DNA of 64,000 bases from Methylobacterium sp. (GTDB lineage Bacteria; Pseudomonadota; Alphaproteobacteria; Rhizobiales; Beijerinckiaceae), in the NCBI GenBank assembly GCA_002928875.1, contig PERO01000004.1:1-64000 (forward strand), in the 5' to 3' direction. The notes below the pieces were generated by a model. That model saw only the letters and a list, made by a program, of their open reading frames with translations, was not told the DNA's origin and ran no database searches. The first letter of the stretch is position 1, and the number at the start of each line of letters is the position of its first letter. This document shows, piece after piece, positions 55,747 through 64,000 of the stretch. The translations under genes and the position numbers were made by a program.

Positions 55747-57063
55747 ATGCTGCCCAACGGTTTCCGCCTCCTCGCCTATGCCCTGCCGGCCGTGCCGCTG
55801 GCCGCGCTCGCCCTTCCGATGACCGTCATCGTGCCTTCGGCCTATGCGAAGGAACTCGGCGTGCCCATCGCGGCGGTGGGCCTGGCCCTGCTGGTGGTGC
55901 GGCTGTTCGATGCGCTGATCGATCCGCTCGTGGGCTACTGGGCGGACCGGACGGGCGGGGCCCGCCGCCGCAAGGTCTGGTTCGCCCTGGGCGTTCCGCT
56001 GATCCTCGCGGGGACGTGGATGATCCTCGTGCCGCCGGCCGGGGCAGGGGCCTGGCATCTTGCCCTCTGGGGGCTGGTGCTCTCCATCGGCACCACGGCC
56101 ACGGCCCTTGCCTATGCCGCCTGGGGCGCGGAACTCACGCCGGATTACGCCGAGCGCAACCGCGTGACCGCCTTCCGCGAGACGGTCACGGTGATCGGCA
56201 CCGTTCTGGTCACGGCCACGCCGGCCCTGCTGCCGGCCTTCGGTTTCACGCGGCAGATGGATGTGCTCTGGGCGATTGCCCTGGCGGTGGCCGTGCTGCT
56301 GCCCCTGTTCGGATTGCTGGCGATTCTCGCCGTGCCTGAACCGGATGATCGCTCGGTCACGCAGCTGCGCTGGCGCGAGGGGCTCGCGCATCTCCAGGCG
56401 AACCAGCCCTTCCTGCGGCTCATTGCGGCGTTCTTTCTCAACGGTCTCGCGAACGGATTGCCGGCGAGCCTGTTCCTGTTCTTCGTGGCCGAGCGATTGG
56501 GCGCGGCCGGGCAGGAGCCCTTGTTCCTGCTGATCTATTTCTTCTGCGCGGTCCTCTCGGTTCCGCTGTGGCTGAAGCTCGCGGGGCGTTATTCGAAGCA
56601 CCGGGTCTGGGCCTGGGCGATGCTGATCGCGAGCCTCGCCTTCGTCTCGGCGGCCCTGCTGCCCGCGGGTGCGCTCATCGCCTACGGGGTGATCTGTGTT
56701 CTCACGGGCTTCGCGCTGGGGGCGGACCTCATGCTGCCGCCTTCTATCCAGGCTGATGTCGTGGATGTGGATACGGCGGCCTCGGGCGAGCAGCGTTCGG
56801 GCTTCTATTTCGCGCTCTGGGCGCTGGCACAGAAGGCGGCTTTGGCGCTCGCCGTCGGCATCGCCTTCCCGCTGCTCGCCTGGGCCGGCTTTGACCCGGC
56901 CAACGGCCAGAAATCCGAAGCGGGGCTGGCGATGCTCGCCTTCCTCTATGCCGGCCTGCCGGTTGCGCTGAAACTCGCGGCCACGGCGCTGGTCTGGCGC
57001 TTCCCGGTCGATGCGGGCGAGCAGGCGCGATTGCGGGCGCTGATCGAAAGCCGCCGGCGCTAG
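55747..57063 (+). CDS. MFS/GPH-type sugar transporter (MelB-like)
   Basis: 438-residue membrane protein of the glycoside-pentoside-hexuronide cation symporter group. The hallmark VVRLFDALIDPLVGYWADRT near residues 48-68 carries the cation-binding aspartates, and RVTAFRETVTVIGTVL follows. About twelve hydrophobic segments. Its TAG stop (57061-57063) is formed by the first bases of the intergenic repeat. Substrate cannot be read from sequence. Confidence 0.87.
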   Translation: MLPNGFRLLAYALPAVPLAALALPMTVIVPSAYAKELGVPIAAVGLALLVVRLFDALIDPLVGYWADRTGGARRRKVWFALGVPLILAGTWMILVPPAGAGAWHLALWGLVLSIGTTATALAYAAWGAELTPDYAERNRVTAFRETVTVIGTVLVTATPALLPAFGFTRQMDVLWAIALAVAVLLPLFGLLAILAVPEPDDRSVTQLRWREGLAHLQANQPFLRLIAAFFLNGLANGLPASLFLFFVAERLGAAGQEPLFLLIYFFCAVLSVPLWLKLAGRYSKHRVWAWAMLIASLAFVSAALLPAGALIAYGVICVLTGFALGADLMLPPSIQADVVDVDTAASGEQRSGFYFALWALAQKAALALAVGIAFPLLAWAGFDPANGQKSEAGLAMLAFLYAGLPVALKLAATALVWRFPVDAGEQARLRALIESRRR

Positions 57064-57165
57064 AGCGGTTTCCGATCTGACTGAATCAGGTCGACCGCTC
57101 TATCTCTCTGTTTTGTCGCATTTTCTTGCGGCCAACCGGTATCCACTTGGCCGGAAAATGCTCTA
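57061..57165. repeat. Palindromic intergenic repeat, copy B (complete)
   Basis: 105 bases bounded by TAGAGCGGTTTCC on the left and GGAAAATGCTCTA on the right, the right end being nearly the reverse complement of the left. The left half is itself an inverted repeat (TAGAGCGGT ... ACCGCTCTA, 57061-57102). The TAG at 57061-57063 ends the MFS gene, and the CTA at 57163-57165 is the TAG stop of arfB on the other strand, so the element fills the gap between two convergent stop codons exactly. It matches copy A at 23882-23985. It may act as a bidirectional terminator. Confidence 0.85.
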
Positions 57166-57591
57166 ATCGTCGCGCACGGCGCCGCGCCCGGCCTTGATGT
57201 TCGAGCGTTTCGACTTTCCCTCGAGCCGCTTCTGCTGCGACGACCAGGTGGGCTTGGTGGCGATGCGCTTGCGCGGACGGATCGCGGCCTTCGCGAGCAG
57301 GTCTTCGAGCCGATCGAGCGCATCCTCGCGGTTCAGAAGCTGGGAGCGGAATCGATCCGCCTTCAGGATCAGCACATCCTCTTGCGTCACGCGGTCGCCG
57401 GCCAGTTTCCGCAGGCGCTGGAGGTGATCCTCCGCGAGGCCCGCGGCTGCGAGCGGATAGCGCAGTTCCACCGCCGTGGAGACCTTGTTGACGTTCTGGC
57501 CGCCCGGACCGCTGGCCCGCGTGAAGCGCAACTCCAAGAGATCCTCGCGCAGGAAACGCCGGGGCGGCTTGCGGCCGGTCGTTCCGGTCAT
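57163..57591 (-). CDS. arfB: Alternative ribosome-rescue factor ArfB (peptidyl-tRNA hydrolase)
   Basis: 142-residue release-factor-like protein that frees stalled ribosomes. The catalytic GGQ is in TRASGPGGQNVNKVSTAVEL (residues about 24-43). The C-terminus is a basic tail (ATKPTWSSQQKRLEGKSKRS) that inserts into the empty mRNA channel. Both features and the length match YaeJ/ArfB. Its stop codon is provided by the intergenic repeat. Divergent from the pilus gene cpaA. Confidence 0.93.
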   Translation of the reverse strand: MTGTTGRKPPRRFLREDLLELRFTRASGPGGQNVNKVSTAVELRYPLAAAGLAEDHLQRLRKLAGDRVTQEDVLILKADRFRSQLLNREDALDRLEDLLAKAAIRPRKRIATKPTWSSQQKRLEGKSKRSNIKAGRGAVRDD

Positions 57592-57731
57592 GCGGCGCTC
57601 GCGGGAGGGGGCGGGGATAACCGGATCATGGACACTTCGATTAACGGATTTGCGACTCCCCGCCGGTTATAGGCGAGAGCTGCCACGACCGCCAAGGCGA
57701 GGTTTTCAGCCCGCCTCGCGAGGAGATTTGC
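57592..57731. promoter_or_regulatory. arfB-cpaA divergent gap
   Basis: 140 bases that must hold the arfB promoter and the first Tad promoter. A single TTAAC half-site (57641-57645) and one GANTC (GACTC, 57654-57658) are present, in line with possible CtrA/CcrM input on pilus genes. AGGAG at 57721-57725 is the cpaA ribosome site. Confidence 0.4.
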
Positions 57732-58244
57732 ATGAGCACGCCCGACACCCTTCTGCTTCTCGTCTTCCCGGCGCTGATGGCGTTCGCCGCGATGAGCGAC
57801 CTGCTCACCATGACGATTCCCAACCGGGTCTCGCTGCTGCTGGTCGCCACCTTTCTCGTCATGGCCTGGCTGACCGGCATGGATTGGCAGACAATCGGCC
57901 TGCATATCGCGGCCGGCGCGCTGGTTCTCGTCATCACCTTCACCCTGTTCGCGCTGGGCTGGATTGGCGGCGGCGATGCGAAACTCGCGGCGGCAACCGG
58001 GCTCTGGTGCGGCTTTGGCGTGCTGCTGGATTATGCGCTGGCCGCCTCGGTGCTCGGTGGCCTGCTCACCTTGCTCATCCTGTCGTGGCGCCGGCTGCTG
58101 CTGCCGGAATTCGCGCTGAAGGTGAACTGGATCGCCCGCCTGCACCACGCGAAGACCGGCATCCCCTATGGCATCGCCTTGGCCGCCGCGGGGTTGCTCG
58201 TCTATCCGAATACCCTGGTCTGGACGCGGATCGCCGGAGTCTGA
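57732..58244 (+). CDS. cpaA: Tad pilus prepilin peptidase CpaA
   Basis: 170-residue inner-membrane aspartyl protease that processes Flp-type prepilins and pseudopilins. The two catalytic aspartates are visible in FAAMSDLLTMTIPN and in GWIGGGDAKLAAATGLW (GxGD-type motif). Several hydrophobic helices surround them. It lacks the N-terminal methylase domain, as expected for TadV/CpaA. First gene of the Tad locus, 124 bases ahead of cpaB; no flp pilin gene is between them or elsewhere in the window. Confidence 0.92.
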   Translation: MSTPDTLLLLVFPALMAFAAMSDLLTMTIPNRVSLLLVATFLVMAWLTGMDWQTIGLHIAAGALVLVITFTLFALGWIGGGDAKLAAATGLWCGFGVLLDYALAASVLGGLLTLLILSWRRLLLPEFALKVNWIARLHHAKTGIPYGIALAAAGLLVYPNTLVWTRIAGV

Positions 58245-58276
58245 GGCAGGAAGTAGCGGTTCATTAAGCACAAATT

Positions 58277-58295
58277 GCAAGTGCGAGTTAACCAT
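58277..58295. promoter_or_regulatory. Degenerate CtrA site upstream of cpaB
   Basis: GCAA-N7-TTAACCAT: the right half is an extended CtrA half-site, while the left half matches TTAA at only two of four bases. It lies 74 bases before the cpaB ATG in an AT-rich pocket (58255-58300). In Caulobacter the pilus genes belong to the CtrA regulon, which makes the location meaningful. Confidence 0.45.
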
Positions 58296-58368
58296 ACTTT
58301 GAGGTTTGCCTGCTCAAAGTGACCCACGGCGCGGAGTGACCCGCGCCCCGTGTGTGTGGGTGAGCAGA

Positions 58369-59160
58369 ATGAAAGCGTCACGCCTGATCATCGTCGGGGT
58401 TGCCGGCTTTGCCGGACTCCTGGCTCTCCTGTTGTCGGGCCGCCAGCCGGAGAACGTCGTCGTGCAGGCGCCCGCGCCGGCCGCGACCCCGAACACCACC
58501 GAGGTGCTCGTGGCGAAGACCGACCTGCCGATGGGCACGGCGCTCGGCGAGGGCGAACTGGCCTGGGCGAAATGGCCGCAGGAACTGGCATCCAGCGCCC
58601 TGATCCAGCGATCCGCACGGCCCAATGCCCTGGAGGAATTCAAGGGCGCCATTACCCGCCAGCCGTTCTTTTCCAACGAGCCGATCCGCGAGGAAAAGAT
58701 CATCAAGGGCAACGGCTCGGGCTTCCTCTCCGCCATCCTGCCCGCCGGCAAGCGCGCCATCGCCATTTCCATCGACAGCCGTGGCGCATCGAGCGCCGGC
58801 GGCTTCATCCTGCCGAACGATCACGTGGATGTGATCGTGACCCGCCGCGATGCCGATGCCTCGACGAAGGCGGGAACCGACGTCTACACGTCGAGCACCT
58901 TTCTCAACAATGTCCGTGTCCTGGCGATCGGCCAGAACATCCAGGAGAAGAACGGCGAGCGTGTCGTGGTCGGCGAGACCGCGACCCTCGAGCTGGATCC
59001 GTCGCAGGCCGAGCTGATCGCGCTGAACCAGCGCACCGGCACCCTCGCGCTGGCCCTGCGCAGCATGGTCGACATCAACAAGCCGGAGGAGAAGCGCACG
59101 CGCGCCGGCGGCGGGATGACGATCGTGCGGTTCGGCGTTTCGCAGGAGATCGCCCGATGA
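58369..59160 (+). CDS. cpaB: Tad pilus assembly protein CpaB (RcpC-like)
   Basis: 263-residue periplasmic protein anchored by an N-terminal helix (LIIVGVAGFAGLLALLLSGR). It contains a SAF domain (residues about 45-115; VLVAKTDLPMGTALGEGELA) and an RcpC domain (RAIAISIDSRGASSAGGFIL, PNDHVDVIVTRRDAD). Such proteins assist the secretin. ATG at 58369 is chosen as the only start just before the membrane helix. The stop overlaps the cpaC start (ATGA). Confidence 0.92.
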   Translation: MKASRLIIVGVAGFAGLLALLLSGRQPENVVVQAPAPAATPNTTEVLVAKTDLPMGTALGEGELAWAKWPQELASSALIQRSARPNALEEFKGAITRQPFFSNEPIREEKIIKGNGSGFLSAILPAGKRAIAISIDSRGASSAGGFILPNDHVDVIVTRRDADASTKAGTDVYTSSTFLNNVRVLAIGQNIQEKNGERVVVGETATLELDPSQAELIALNQRTGTLALALRSMVDINKPEEKRTRAGGGMTIVRFGVSQEIAR

Positions 59161-60689
59161 CACCCGCCTGCCATGCCTTCCGGGCCGGAAAGAAGACCGC
59201 GATGCCCATCCCTTCCCGCATGATGACCGGCCTGCTTGTCGCCGCTGCCTTCGTGGTTCCGGCTTTCGGCCGCGAGGCTCCGAAATCGTTCGGGGGCGTC
59301 CCCTACGAGACCGTGCCGACGCCGCGCATCCAGCCCGACGCCAATGACCAGGTGATGGGGCGCCGCATCGACCTCTCGGTGGGCAAATCGATCATCATCG
59401 ACCTGCCGCGCGATGCGGGCGAGGTCTTCGTGGCCGACCCGAAAGTGGCGAATGCGGTGGTGCGCACCAGCCGCAAGATCTTCATCATCGGCACCGGTCC
59501 GGGCACCACGAGCGTGTTCGTGATGGACAAGGGCGGCGCGCAGATCGCCGCGCTCGATATCGGTGTCGCCAAGGAACTCGCCCGCGAGCTCAACGTGCTG
59601 CGCGAAGTGCTGAAGAAGGCCATGCCGACCGCCGACATCAAGGTGTCGAGCGTGGGCGACAGCTTCGTTTTGTCCGGCACGGTCGATTCCGCGCTCGAGG
59701 TGCAATCGGCGCTCGATATCGCGAACAACCTCGTCGGTCAGTCCTCCAGCGGGTTCCTCGGGCTCGGGGGCAGCACCTCGGGCAAGGTCGTCAACGCGCT
59801 GCAGGTGCGTGGCAAGGACCAGGTGATGCTGAAGGTGACGATCGCGGAAGTGCAGCGCTCGGTGCTGAAGCAGCTCGGCGTGAATTTCGACGGCGAATGG
59901 CGCGTCGCTTCCACCGCTTTCGGGCTCGTCACCGACAACCCGTTCTCGGTGCAGCGCGAATCGCTCGGCAATACGGCGGCGACGCTGCAATCGGGCAACA
60001 AGACCGGCACGCTGCGCGCCATGGAGCGCCAGGGCGTGCTGCGCACGCTGGCCGAGCCGACGCTCACCGCCATCTCCGGCGAAAGTGCCAAGTTCCTCGC
60101 GGGCGGCGAAATCGCCGTGCCGCAGAACGAAAGCTGCGATTTCACCACCGGCCGTCGCATCTGTACGCTGTCGCTCACCTACAAGCCGATCGGCGTGACG
60201 CTGAACTTCACCCCCGTCGTGCTCTCGGAGGGGCGCATCAGCATCCGCCTCGCGACGGAAGTGACCGAAGTGGATGCCGACAACTCGGTGCAGCTCAGCT
60301 CCTCGCGCATCGTGGGCTTCCGCACCCGCAAGGCCGAAACGACTGTCGAGCTGCCCTCCGGCGGCGTGCTCGCAACGGCCGGCATCATCCAGCAATCCAC
60401 GCGCCAGCAGATCAATGGCCTGCCGGGCGCGATGAACATCCCGATCCTCGGCACCTTGTTCCGCTCGCGCGACTATCAGCGCTACGAAACCGAATTGCTG
60501 GTGCTGGTGCAGCCCTTCATCGCCAGGCCCTCGGCCCCGGGCCAGATCGCCCGGCCCGACGATGGCTTCGCCGATGCCACCGATCCGTCCACCATCTTCA
60601 TGGGCCGGCTGAACCGGACCTATGGCACCGCCGCCACGGACCTGCGCCGCAAGGGCGGGCTCGGGCCGGTCGGCTTCATCAACGATTGA
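59157..60689 (+). CDS. cpaC: Tad pilus outer-membrane secretin CpaC
   Basis: 510-residue secretin that forms the pilus channel. A signal region (MMTGLLVAAAFVVPAFG, residues about 22-38) is followed by the pilus N-domain (LSVGKSIIIDLPRDAGEVFV, ADPKVANAVVRTSRKIFIIG), a BON-like region (VGDSFVLSGTVDSALEVQSA) and the secretin domain (VMLKVTIAEVQRSVLKQLGV, with RTLAEPTLTAISGESAKFLA and GGEIAVPQ). VELPSGGVLATAGIIQ and NIPILGTLFRSRDYQRYETE close the domain. The ATG overlaps the cpaB stop. In-frame starts at residues 16 and 22 would place the signal peptide nearer the N-terminus. Confidence 0.93.
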   Translation: MTPACHAFRAGKKTAMPIPSRMMTGLLVAAAFVVPAFGREAPKSFGGVPYETVPTPRIQPDANDQVMGRRIDLSVGKSIIIDLPRDAGEVFVADPKVANAVVRTSRKIFIIGTGPGTTSVFVMDKGGAQIAALDIGVAKELARELNVLREVLKKAMPTADIKVSSVGDSFVLSGTVDSALEVQSALDIANNLVGQSSSGFLGLGGSTSGKVVNALQVRGKDQVMLKVTIAEVQRSVLKQLGVNFDGEWRVASTAFGLVTDNPFSVQRESLGNTAATLQSGNKTGTLRAMERQGVLRTLAEPTLTAISGESAKFLAGGEIAVPQNESCDFTTGRRICTLSLTYKPIGVTLNFTPVVLSEGRISIRLATEVTEVDADNSVQLSSSRIVGFRTRKAETTVELPSGGVLATAGIIQQSTRQQINGLPGAMNIPILGTLFRSRDYQRYETELLVLVQPFIARPSAPGQIARPDDGFADATDPSTIFMGRLNRTYGTAATDLRRKGGLGPVGFIND

Positions 60690-60716
60690 GTGCGTCAGCG
60701 CCAAGGAGTTTCCACG

Positions 60717-61421
60717 ATGTCCCGCGTTCTCCTCCCCCGCTTCCGGTCGCTGGCCGGGATGGCCCTGCTGGGCCTCTCGCTCTCCGCCTGCGCGGCGCAG
60801 CTGAAGCCGACGCAGAAGGCCTTCGCGCCGGATGAATACGATCTGCGCCATCCCATCAAGCTGACCCGCTCGGATCAGCATCTCGACATCTTCGCGAATG
60901 GCCGGGGTCTCGACCGCCGCCAGCACGAGGATATCGTCGCCTTCGCTCGCGAGCACGCCCTTCATGGCACCGGGCCGATGATGGCTGCGGTGCCGCAGGG
61001 GCCGGCCGGGCACCACACCCTGTCTTCCATCCGGCAGGCGCTCGGGGCGTCCGGCGCGCGGGGCGGCTTGCAGGTCGTGCCTTATGCGGCCGATCCCGCC
61101 ATGGGCGCAGCGCCGGTTCGGCTTTCCTTCCCGCGCCTTCAGGCGAAGGTCGCGAGCCAGTGCGGGCTGTGGCCGCAGGATGTCGCGAGTGGCGGCTCCA
61201 CGGATGGCTGGCATAACCGGCCCTATCACAATCTCGGCTGCGCCTATCAGACGATGCTTGCCGCGCAGGTCGCGAACCCGGTCGATCTCGTCCGGCCCCG
61301 CTCGGAGGGTCGCATCGACGTGAAGAAGCGCACCGCCGACATCGAGGCCCTGCGCAAGAACGAGGACCCCTCGACGAAGTGGGCCAAGGACGACGCGAAG
61401 ATCAAGGAAGCACAACAGTAA
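60717..61421 (+). CDS. cpaD: Tad pilus lipoprotein CpaD
   Basis: 234-residue outer-membrane lipoprotein that assists the secretin. Lipobox LSLSAC lies near residue 24 in GLSLSACAAQLKPTQ. FAPDEYDLRHPIKLTRSDQH and the C-terminal GCAYQTMLAAQVANPVDLVR are CpaD hallmarks. ATG at 60717 has AAGGAG upstream. Sits between secretin and CpaE genes, as in other Tad loci. Confidence 0.9.
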   Translation: MSRVLLPRFRSLAGMALLGLSLSACAAQLKPTQKAFAPDEYDLRHPIKLTRSDQHLDIFANGRGLDRRQHEDIVAFAREHALHGTGPMMAAVPQGPAGHHTLSSIRQALGASGARGGLQVVPYAADPAMGAAPVRLSFPRLQAKVASQCGLWPQDVASGGSTDGWHNRPYHNLGCAYQTMLAAQVANPVDLVRPRSEGRIDVKKRTADIEALRKNEDPSTKWAKDDAKIKEAQQ

Positions 61422-61503
61422 CCCCGGGCGCCGCATGATGGCGCCGCTTTCGGATTGGCCGCCTCAGGCGCGGCGGATGGAAGGATATGAGGTCGGAGGC
61501 CCC

Positions 61504-62745
61504 ATGAACCCGGAGATCACCATCGCACCGTTGCCGCATGTGGCGGTGCAGGTCTTCTCGGAAACGAGCCAGGTCGTGGCCGTCATCGAGGAGGCAAGCC
61601 ACGACCGGCGCATGGCCAAGGCGCATCTGCGCATCCAGGCCGGCGGTGCCGCGGCAGCGGTCGAGGCCTATCGCGACGCGCCGACCCCCAACATCATCGT
61701 GATCGAGACGGTGAGCGACAGCCGCGGCCTGCTCGAACAGCTCGACGAGCTGGCCCGGTTCTGCGACGAGGGCACGCGCGTGGTCGTGATCGGCCATGTG
61801 AACGACGTGCAGCTCTATCGCGAACTGGTTCGCCGCGGCGTCAGCGATTATCTCGTTGCGCCGATCGACGTTTTGTCCTTCGTGCGGGCGCTGTCGGAAA
61901 TCTATGCGAACAACAGCGCCAAGCCCCTGGGCCGCGTCATCGCCATGATCGGCGCGAAGGGCGGCGTGGGGGCTTCGACCCTCGCGCACAACCTCGCCCA
62001 CCTGATCGCGCGGGAAATGGCGATCGAGACGGTCATCACCGACATGGACCTGCCCTACGGCACGGCCGGTCTCGACTTCAACCAGGACCCGCCGCAGGGC
62101 ATCATGGAAGCGGCCTTCGACCCCGCGCGCGTCGACGGCAACATGATCGAGCGCCTGCTCTCGCGCTGCGGCGAGCGGCTGCAACTGATGGCCGCGCCCT
62201 CGAGCCTCGACCGGCTCTATGATTTCGCGCCCGACACCTTCGATCCGCTGTTCGATGCCTTGCGGTCGAGCGTACCGGCCATCGTGCTCGACGTGCCGCA
62301 TGTCTGGACCGGATGGGCCCGCACCGCGCTCGTCCGGGCGGACGAGGTGGTCGTGGTCGCCGAACCGGATCTCGCGAACCTGCGCAACGCCAAGAACCTG
62401 ATCGACACTTTGGGTGCGGCCCGGCCGAACGATCCGCGCCCGCGCCTCGTGATCAACAAGGTCGGCGTGCCGAAGCGCCCGGAAATCGCCGTGGCGGAAT
62501 TCGCCCGCGCGCTGGATTGCGTGCCGCTCGCCACGATCGGTTTCGATCCCGGCCATTTCGGCACGGCCACCAATAACGGCCAGATGCTGGTCGAGGTGCA
62601 GCCCAAGGCGAAGGTCAACGAGGCGTTGATGGACATCGCCAAGGCGCTGATGGGGCGCGAATTGGCCAAGTCGGGCCGGAAATCGCTGCTTTCTCCGTTG
62701 CTCGACCGGATCACGAGCTTGCGTGGCGGCTCGAAGGCGGCGTGA
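61504..62745 (+). CDS. cpaE: Tad pilus localisation ATPase CpaE (MinD/ParA-like)
   Basis: 413-residue protein with an N-terminal receiver-like domain (residues about 15-130; VIVIETV-type strand as NIIVIETVSDSRGLL and RRGVSDYLVAPIDVLSFVRA) and a C-terminal MinD-type ATPase (VIAMIGAKGGVGASTLAHNL as deviant Walker A). CpaE positions the pilus machinery at the cell pole in Caulobacter. ATG at 61504 is preferred because GGAGG lies 5 bases upstream; in-frame ATGs at 61477 and 61435 are possible. Confidence 0.92.
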   Translation: MNPEITIAPLPHVAVQVFSETSQVVAVIEEASHDRRMAKAHLRIQAGGAAAAVEAYRDAPTPNIIVIETVSDSRGLLEQLDELARFCDEGTRVVVIGHVNDVQLYRELVRRGVSDYLVAPIDVLSFVRALSEIYANNSAKPLGRVIAMIGAKGGVGASTLAHNLAHLIAREMAIETVITDMDLPYGTAGLDFNQDPPQGIMEAAFDPARVDGNMIERLLSRCGERLQLMAAPSSLDRLYDFAPDTFDPLFDALRSSVPAIVLDVPHVWTGWARTALVRADEVVVVAEPDLANLRNAKNLIDTLGAARPNDPRPRLVINKVGVPKRPEIAVAEFARALDCVPLATIGFDPGHFGTATNNGQMLVEVQPKAKVNEALMDIAKALMGRELAKSGRKSLLSPLLDRITSLRGGSKAA

Positions 62746-62800
62746 CGCCTGTCGCCCCTCGGGGCGCGCGGGATGACTGGAACAGCAGAACGAGGCAGTG

Positions 62801-64000
62801 ATGTTCGGCAGACGCACGACAATCGGACAGGGGACGACGCCGGCACGGCCCGCGGTGCCGGCACCGGCTGCCGTTTCGGCGCCCGTTCCGCCCTCGGCCA
62901 GCCCGGCATCGGCCGGTCGCCCCTCGGCTCCGCCGCCGCCGCTCGAGGCCGCGCCGCAGAAATCCGATCATTACTACCACACCAAGAGCCTGATCTTCGG
63001 CGCGATGATCGAAGCCATCGATCTCTCGCAGCTCTCGAAGCTCGATTCCGCCTCCGCGCGTGACGAACTGCGCGATGTCATCACGGAAATTCTCGCGCTG
63101 AAAAGCGTCGCGATGTCGATCGCCGAGCAGGAGGAACTGCTCGAGGATATCTGCAACGACGTGCTGGGCTATGGGCCGCTGGAGCCGCTGCTCGCGCGCG
63201 ACGACATCGCCGACATCATGGTCAACGGCTCCGACAAGACCTACATCGAAGTCAACGGCAAGATCCAGCTCACCAATGTGCGCTTCCGCGACAATGCGCA
63301 GCTGATGAATATCTGCCAGCGCATCGTCAGCCAGGTGGGCCGCCGCGTCGATGAATCCTCGCCGATCTGCGACGCGCGCCTGCCCGACGGCTCCCGCGTG
63401 AACGTGATCGCCCCGCCGCTCGCGATCGACGGCGCGGCCCTCACCATCCGCAAGTTCAAGAAGGACAAGCTGACGCTCGAGCAGCTGGTGAAATTCGGCT
63501 CGATCTCCATCGAGGGTGCCGAGGTTCTCAAGATCATCGGCCGTGTCCGCTGCAATGTGGTGATTTCCGGCGGCACGGGCTCGGGCAAGACGACCCTGCT
63601 CAACTGCCTCACGAACTACATCGATACGGATGAGCGCATCATCACCTGCGAGGACGCGGCAGAACTCCAGCTGCAGCAGCCGCATGTGGTGCGCCTCGAA
63701 ACCCGCCCACCCAATCTCGAGGGCAGCGGGCAGGTCACCATGCGCGACCTCGTGAAGAACTGCCTGCGCATGCGCCCCGAGCGCATCATCGTCGGCGAAG
63801 TCCGCGGCCCGGAAGTCTTCGATCTCCTGCAGGCGATGAATACGGGCCATGACGGCTCCATGGGCACGATCCACGCCAACTCGCCGCGCGAATGCCTCGC
63901 GCGTATGGAAGCGATGATCGCCATGGGCGGCTACACGCTGCCGCCGAAGACCGTGCGCGAGATGATCTGCTCGTCCGTCGATGTCATCGTGCAGGCGCAG
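62801..64000 (+). CDS. cpaF: Tad pilus secretion ATPase CpaF (partial, runs off the window)
   Basis: 400 codons are visible without a stop, from the ATG at 62801 to the window edge. The N-terminus (1-50) is a Pro/Ala-rich tail, followed by the CpaF domain ([20 protein letters not shown]). The GSPE/VirB11 ATPase core has Walker [21 protein letters not shown] (residues about 250-270), Asp box [20 protein letters not shown], Walker [21 protein letters not shown] and the His box [19 protein letters not shown]. It powers pilus assembly. tadB, tadC and later genes are expected beyond the right edge. Confidence 0.95.
   Translation, partial: MFGRRTTIGQGTTPARPAVPAPAAVSAPVPPSASPASAGRPSAPPPPLEAAPQKSDHYYHTKSLIFGAMIEAIDLSQLSKLDSASARDELRDVITEILALKSVAMSIAEQEELLEDICNDVLGYGPLEPLLARDDIADIMVNGSDKTYIEVNGKIQLTNVRFRDNAQLMNICQRIVSQVGRRVDESSPICDARLPDGSRVNVIAPPLAIDGAALTIRKFKKDKLTLEQLVKFGSISIEGAEVLKIIGRVRCNVVISGGTGSGKTTLLNCLTNYIDTDERIITCEDAAELQLQQPHVVRLETRPPNLEGSGQVTMRDLVKNCLRMRPERIIVGEVRGPEVFDLLQAMNTGHDGSMGTIHANSPRECLARMEAMIAMGGYTLPPKTVREMICSSVDVIVQAQ

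Noticed and set aside
58884..61436. Open frame of 850 codons on the minus strand through cpaB-cpaD
   Set aside because: Antisense to well-recognised Tad pilus genes and without recognisable domains or a ribosome site.

Overview
The window is GC-rich, gap-free bacterial chromosome. The gene content points to an alphaproteobacterium, most likely of the order Hyphomicrobiales (Rhizobiales). Evidence: the rpsT-dnaA-dnaN-recF-gyrB block with ubiE, ubiB, coaBC, dut and mutM beside it; CtrA-type TTAA-N7-TTAAC and GANTC sites upstream of dnaA; a Caulobacter-type Tad (cpa) pilus locus; and three TRAP transporters plus many periplasmic-binding-protein systems. Genus is not determined. I saw no rRNA, CRISPR array, insertion sequence or prophage.

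Layout. 1-143: the tail of a chemoreceptor. 0.2-5.5 kb (minus): a five-gene peptide/nickel-type ABC importer. 5.6-9.5 kb: a maleylacetoacetate-isomerase-like GST facing a TRAP transporter (P, then QM), with a TGCATTRATGCA palindrome on each side of the P gene. 9.6-18.7 kb: a probable acid-sugar island. A GntR/FadR regulator with a perfect palindrome touching its start region leads a TRAP set (Q, M, P), two enolase-superfamily dehydratase-like enzymes of different catalytic type, and a second TRAP set (P, Q, M). 18.7-23.9 kb: an RpiR regulator divergent from a polar amino-acid ABC importer that carries an M14 deacylase. 24.2-28.6 kb: an RND efflux pair without an outer-membrane gene. 28.6-31.6 kb (minus): an AbrB-family membrane protein, then an amidase-signature hydrolase with a small GatC/AtzG-like partner.

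31.9-36.3 kb: a Cys-rich Sel1-like lipoprotein, an AT-rich intergenic stretch, an 812-residue fusion of an ammonium transporter (Amt) to a methyl-accepting chemotaxis signalling domain, and a MipA/OmpV outer-membrane protein. 36.4-39.0 kb: a LysR regulator divergent from a 3-hydroxyisobutyrate-dehydrogenase-family enzyme and a GST. 39.3 kb: tRNA-Arg(CCG). 39.5-44.6 kb (minus): cysK, dut, coaBC, ubiB, ubiE. 44.7-57.6 kb: mutM, an enoyl-CoA hydratase, a TSUP permease, rpsT, a 746-base regulatory or origin-candidate region, dnaA, dnaN, recF, a LysE-family exporter, gyrB, a GPH-type sugar transporter and arfB. 57.7-64.0 kb: cpaA-B-C-D-E-F of a Tad pilus, cut by the right edge.

How it fits together. 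The left 30 kb is an uptake-rich catabolic region in which each importer sits with its own regulator or enzyme. The central and right parts are conserved housekeeping functions around the replication-initiation genes. The most unusual gene is the Amt-chemoreceptor fusion, which would couple ammonium binding or transport directly to the chemotaxis kinase. A second notable feature is a palindromic intergenic repeat of about 105 bases, present twice, that supplies the stop codons of the genes beside it.
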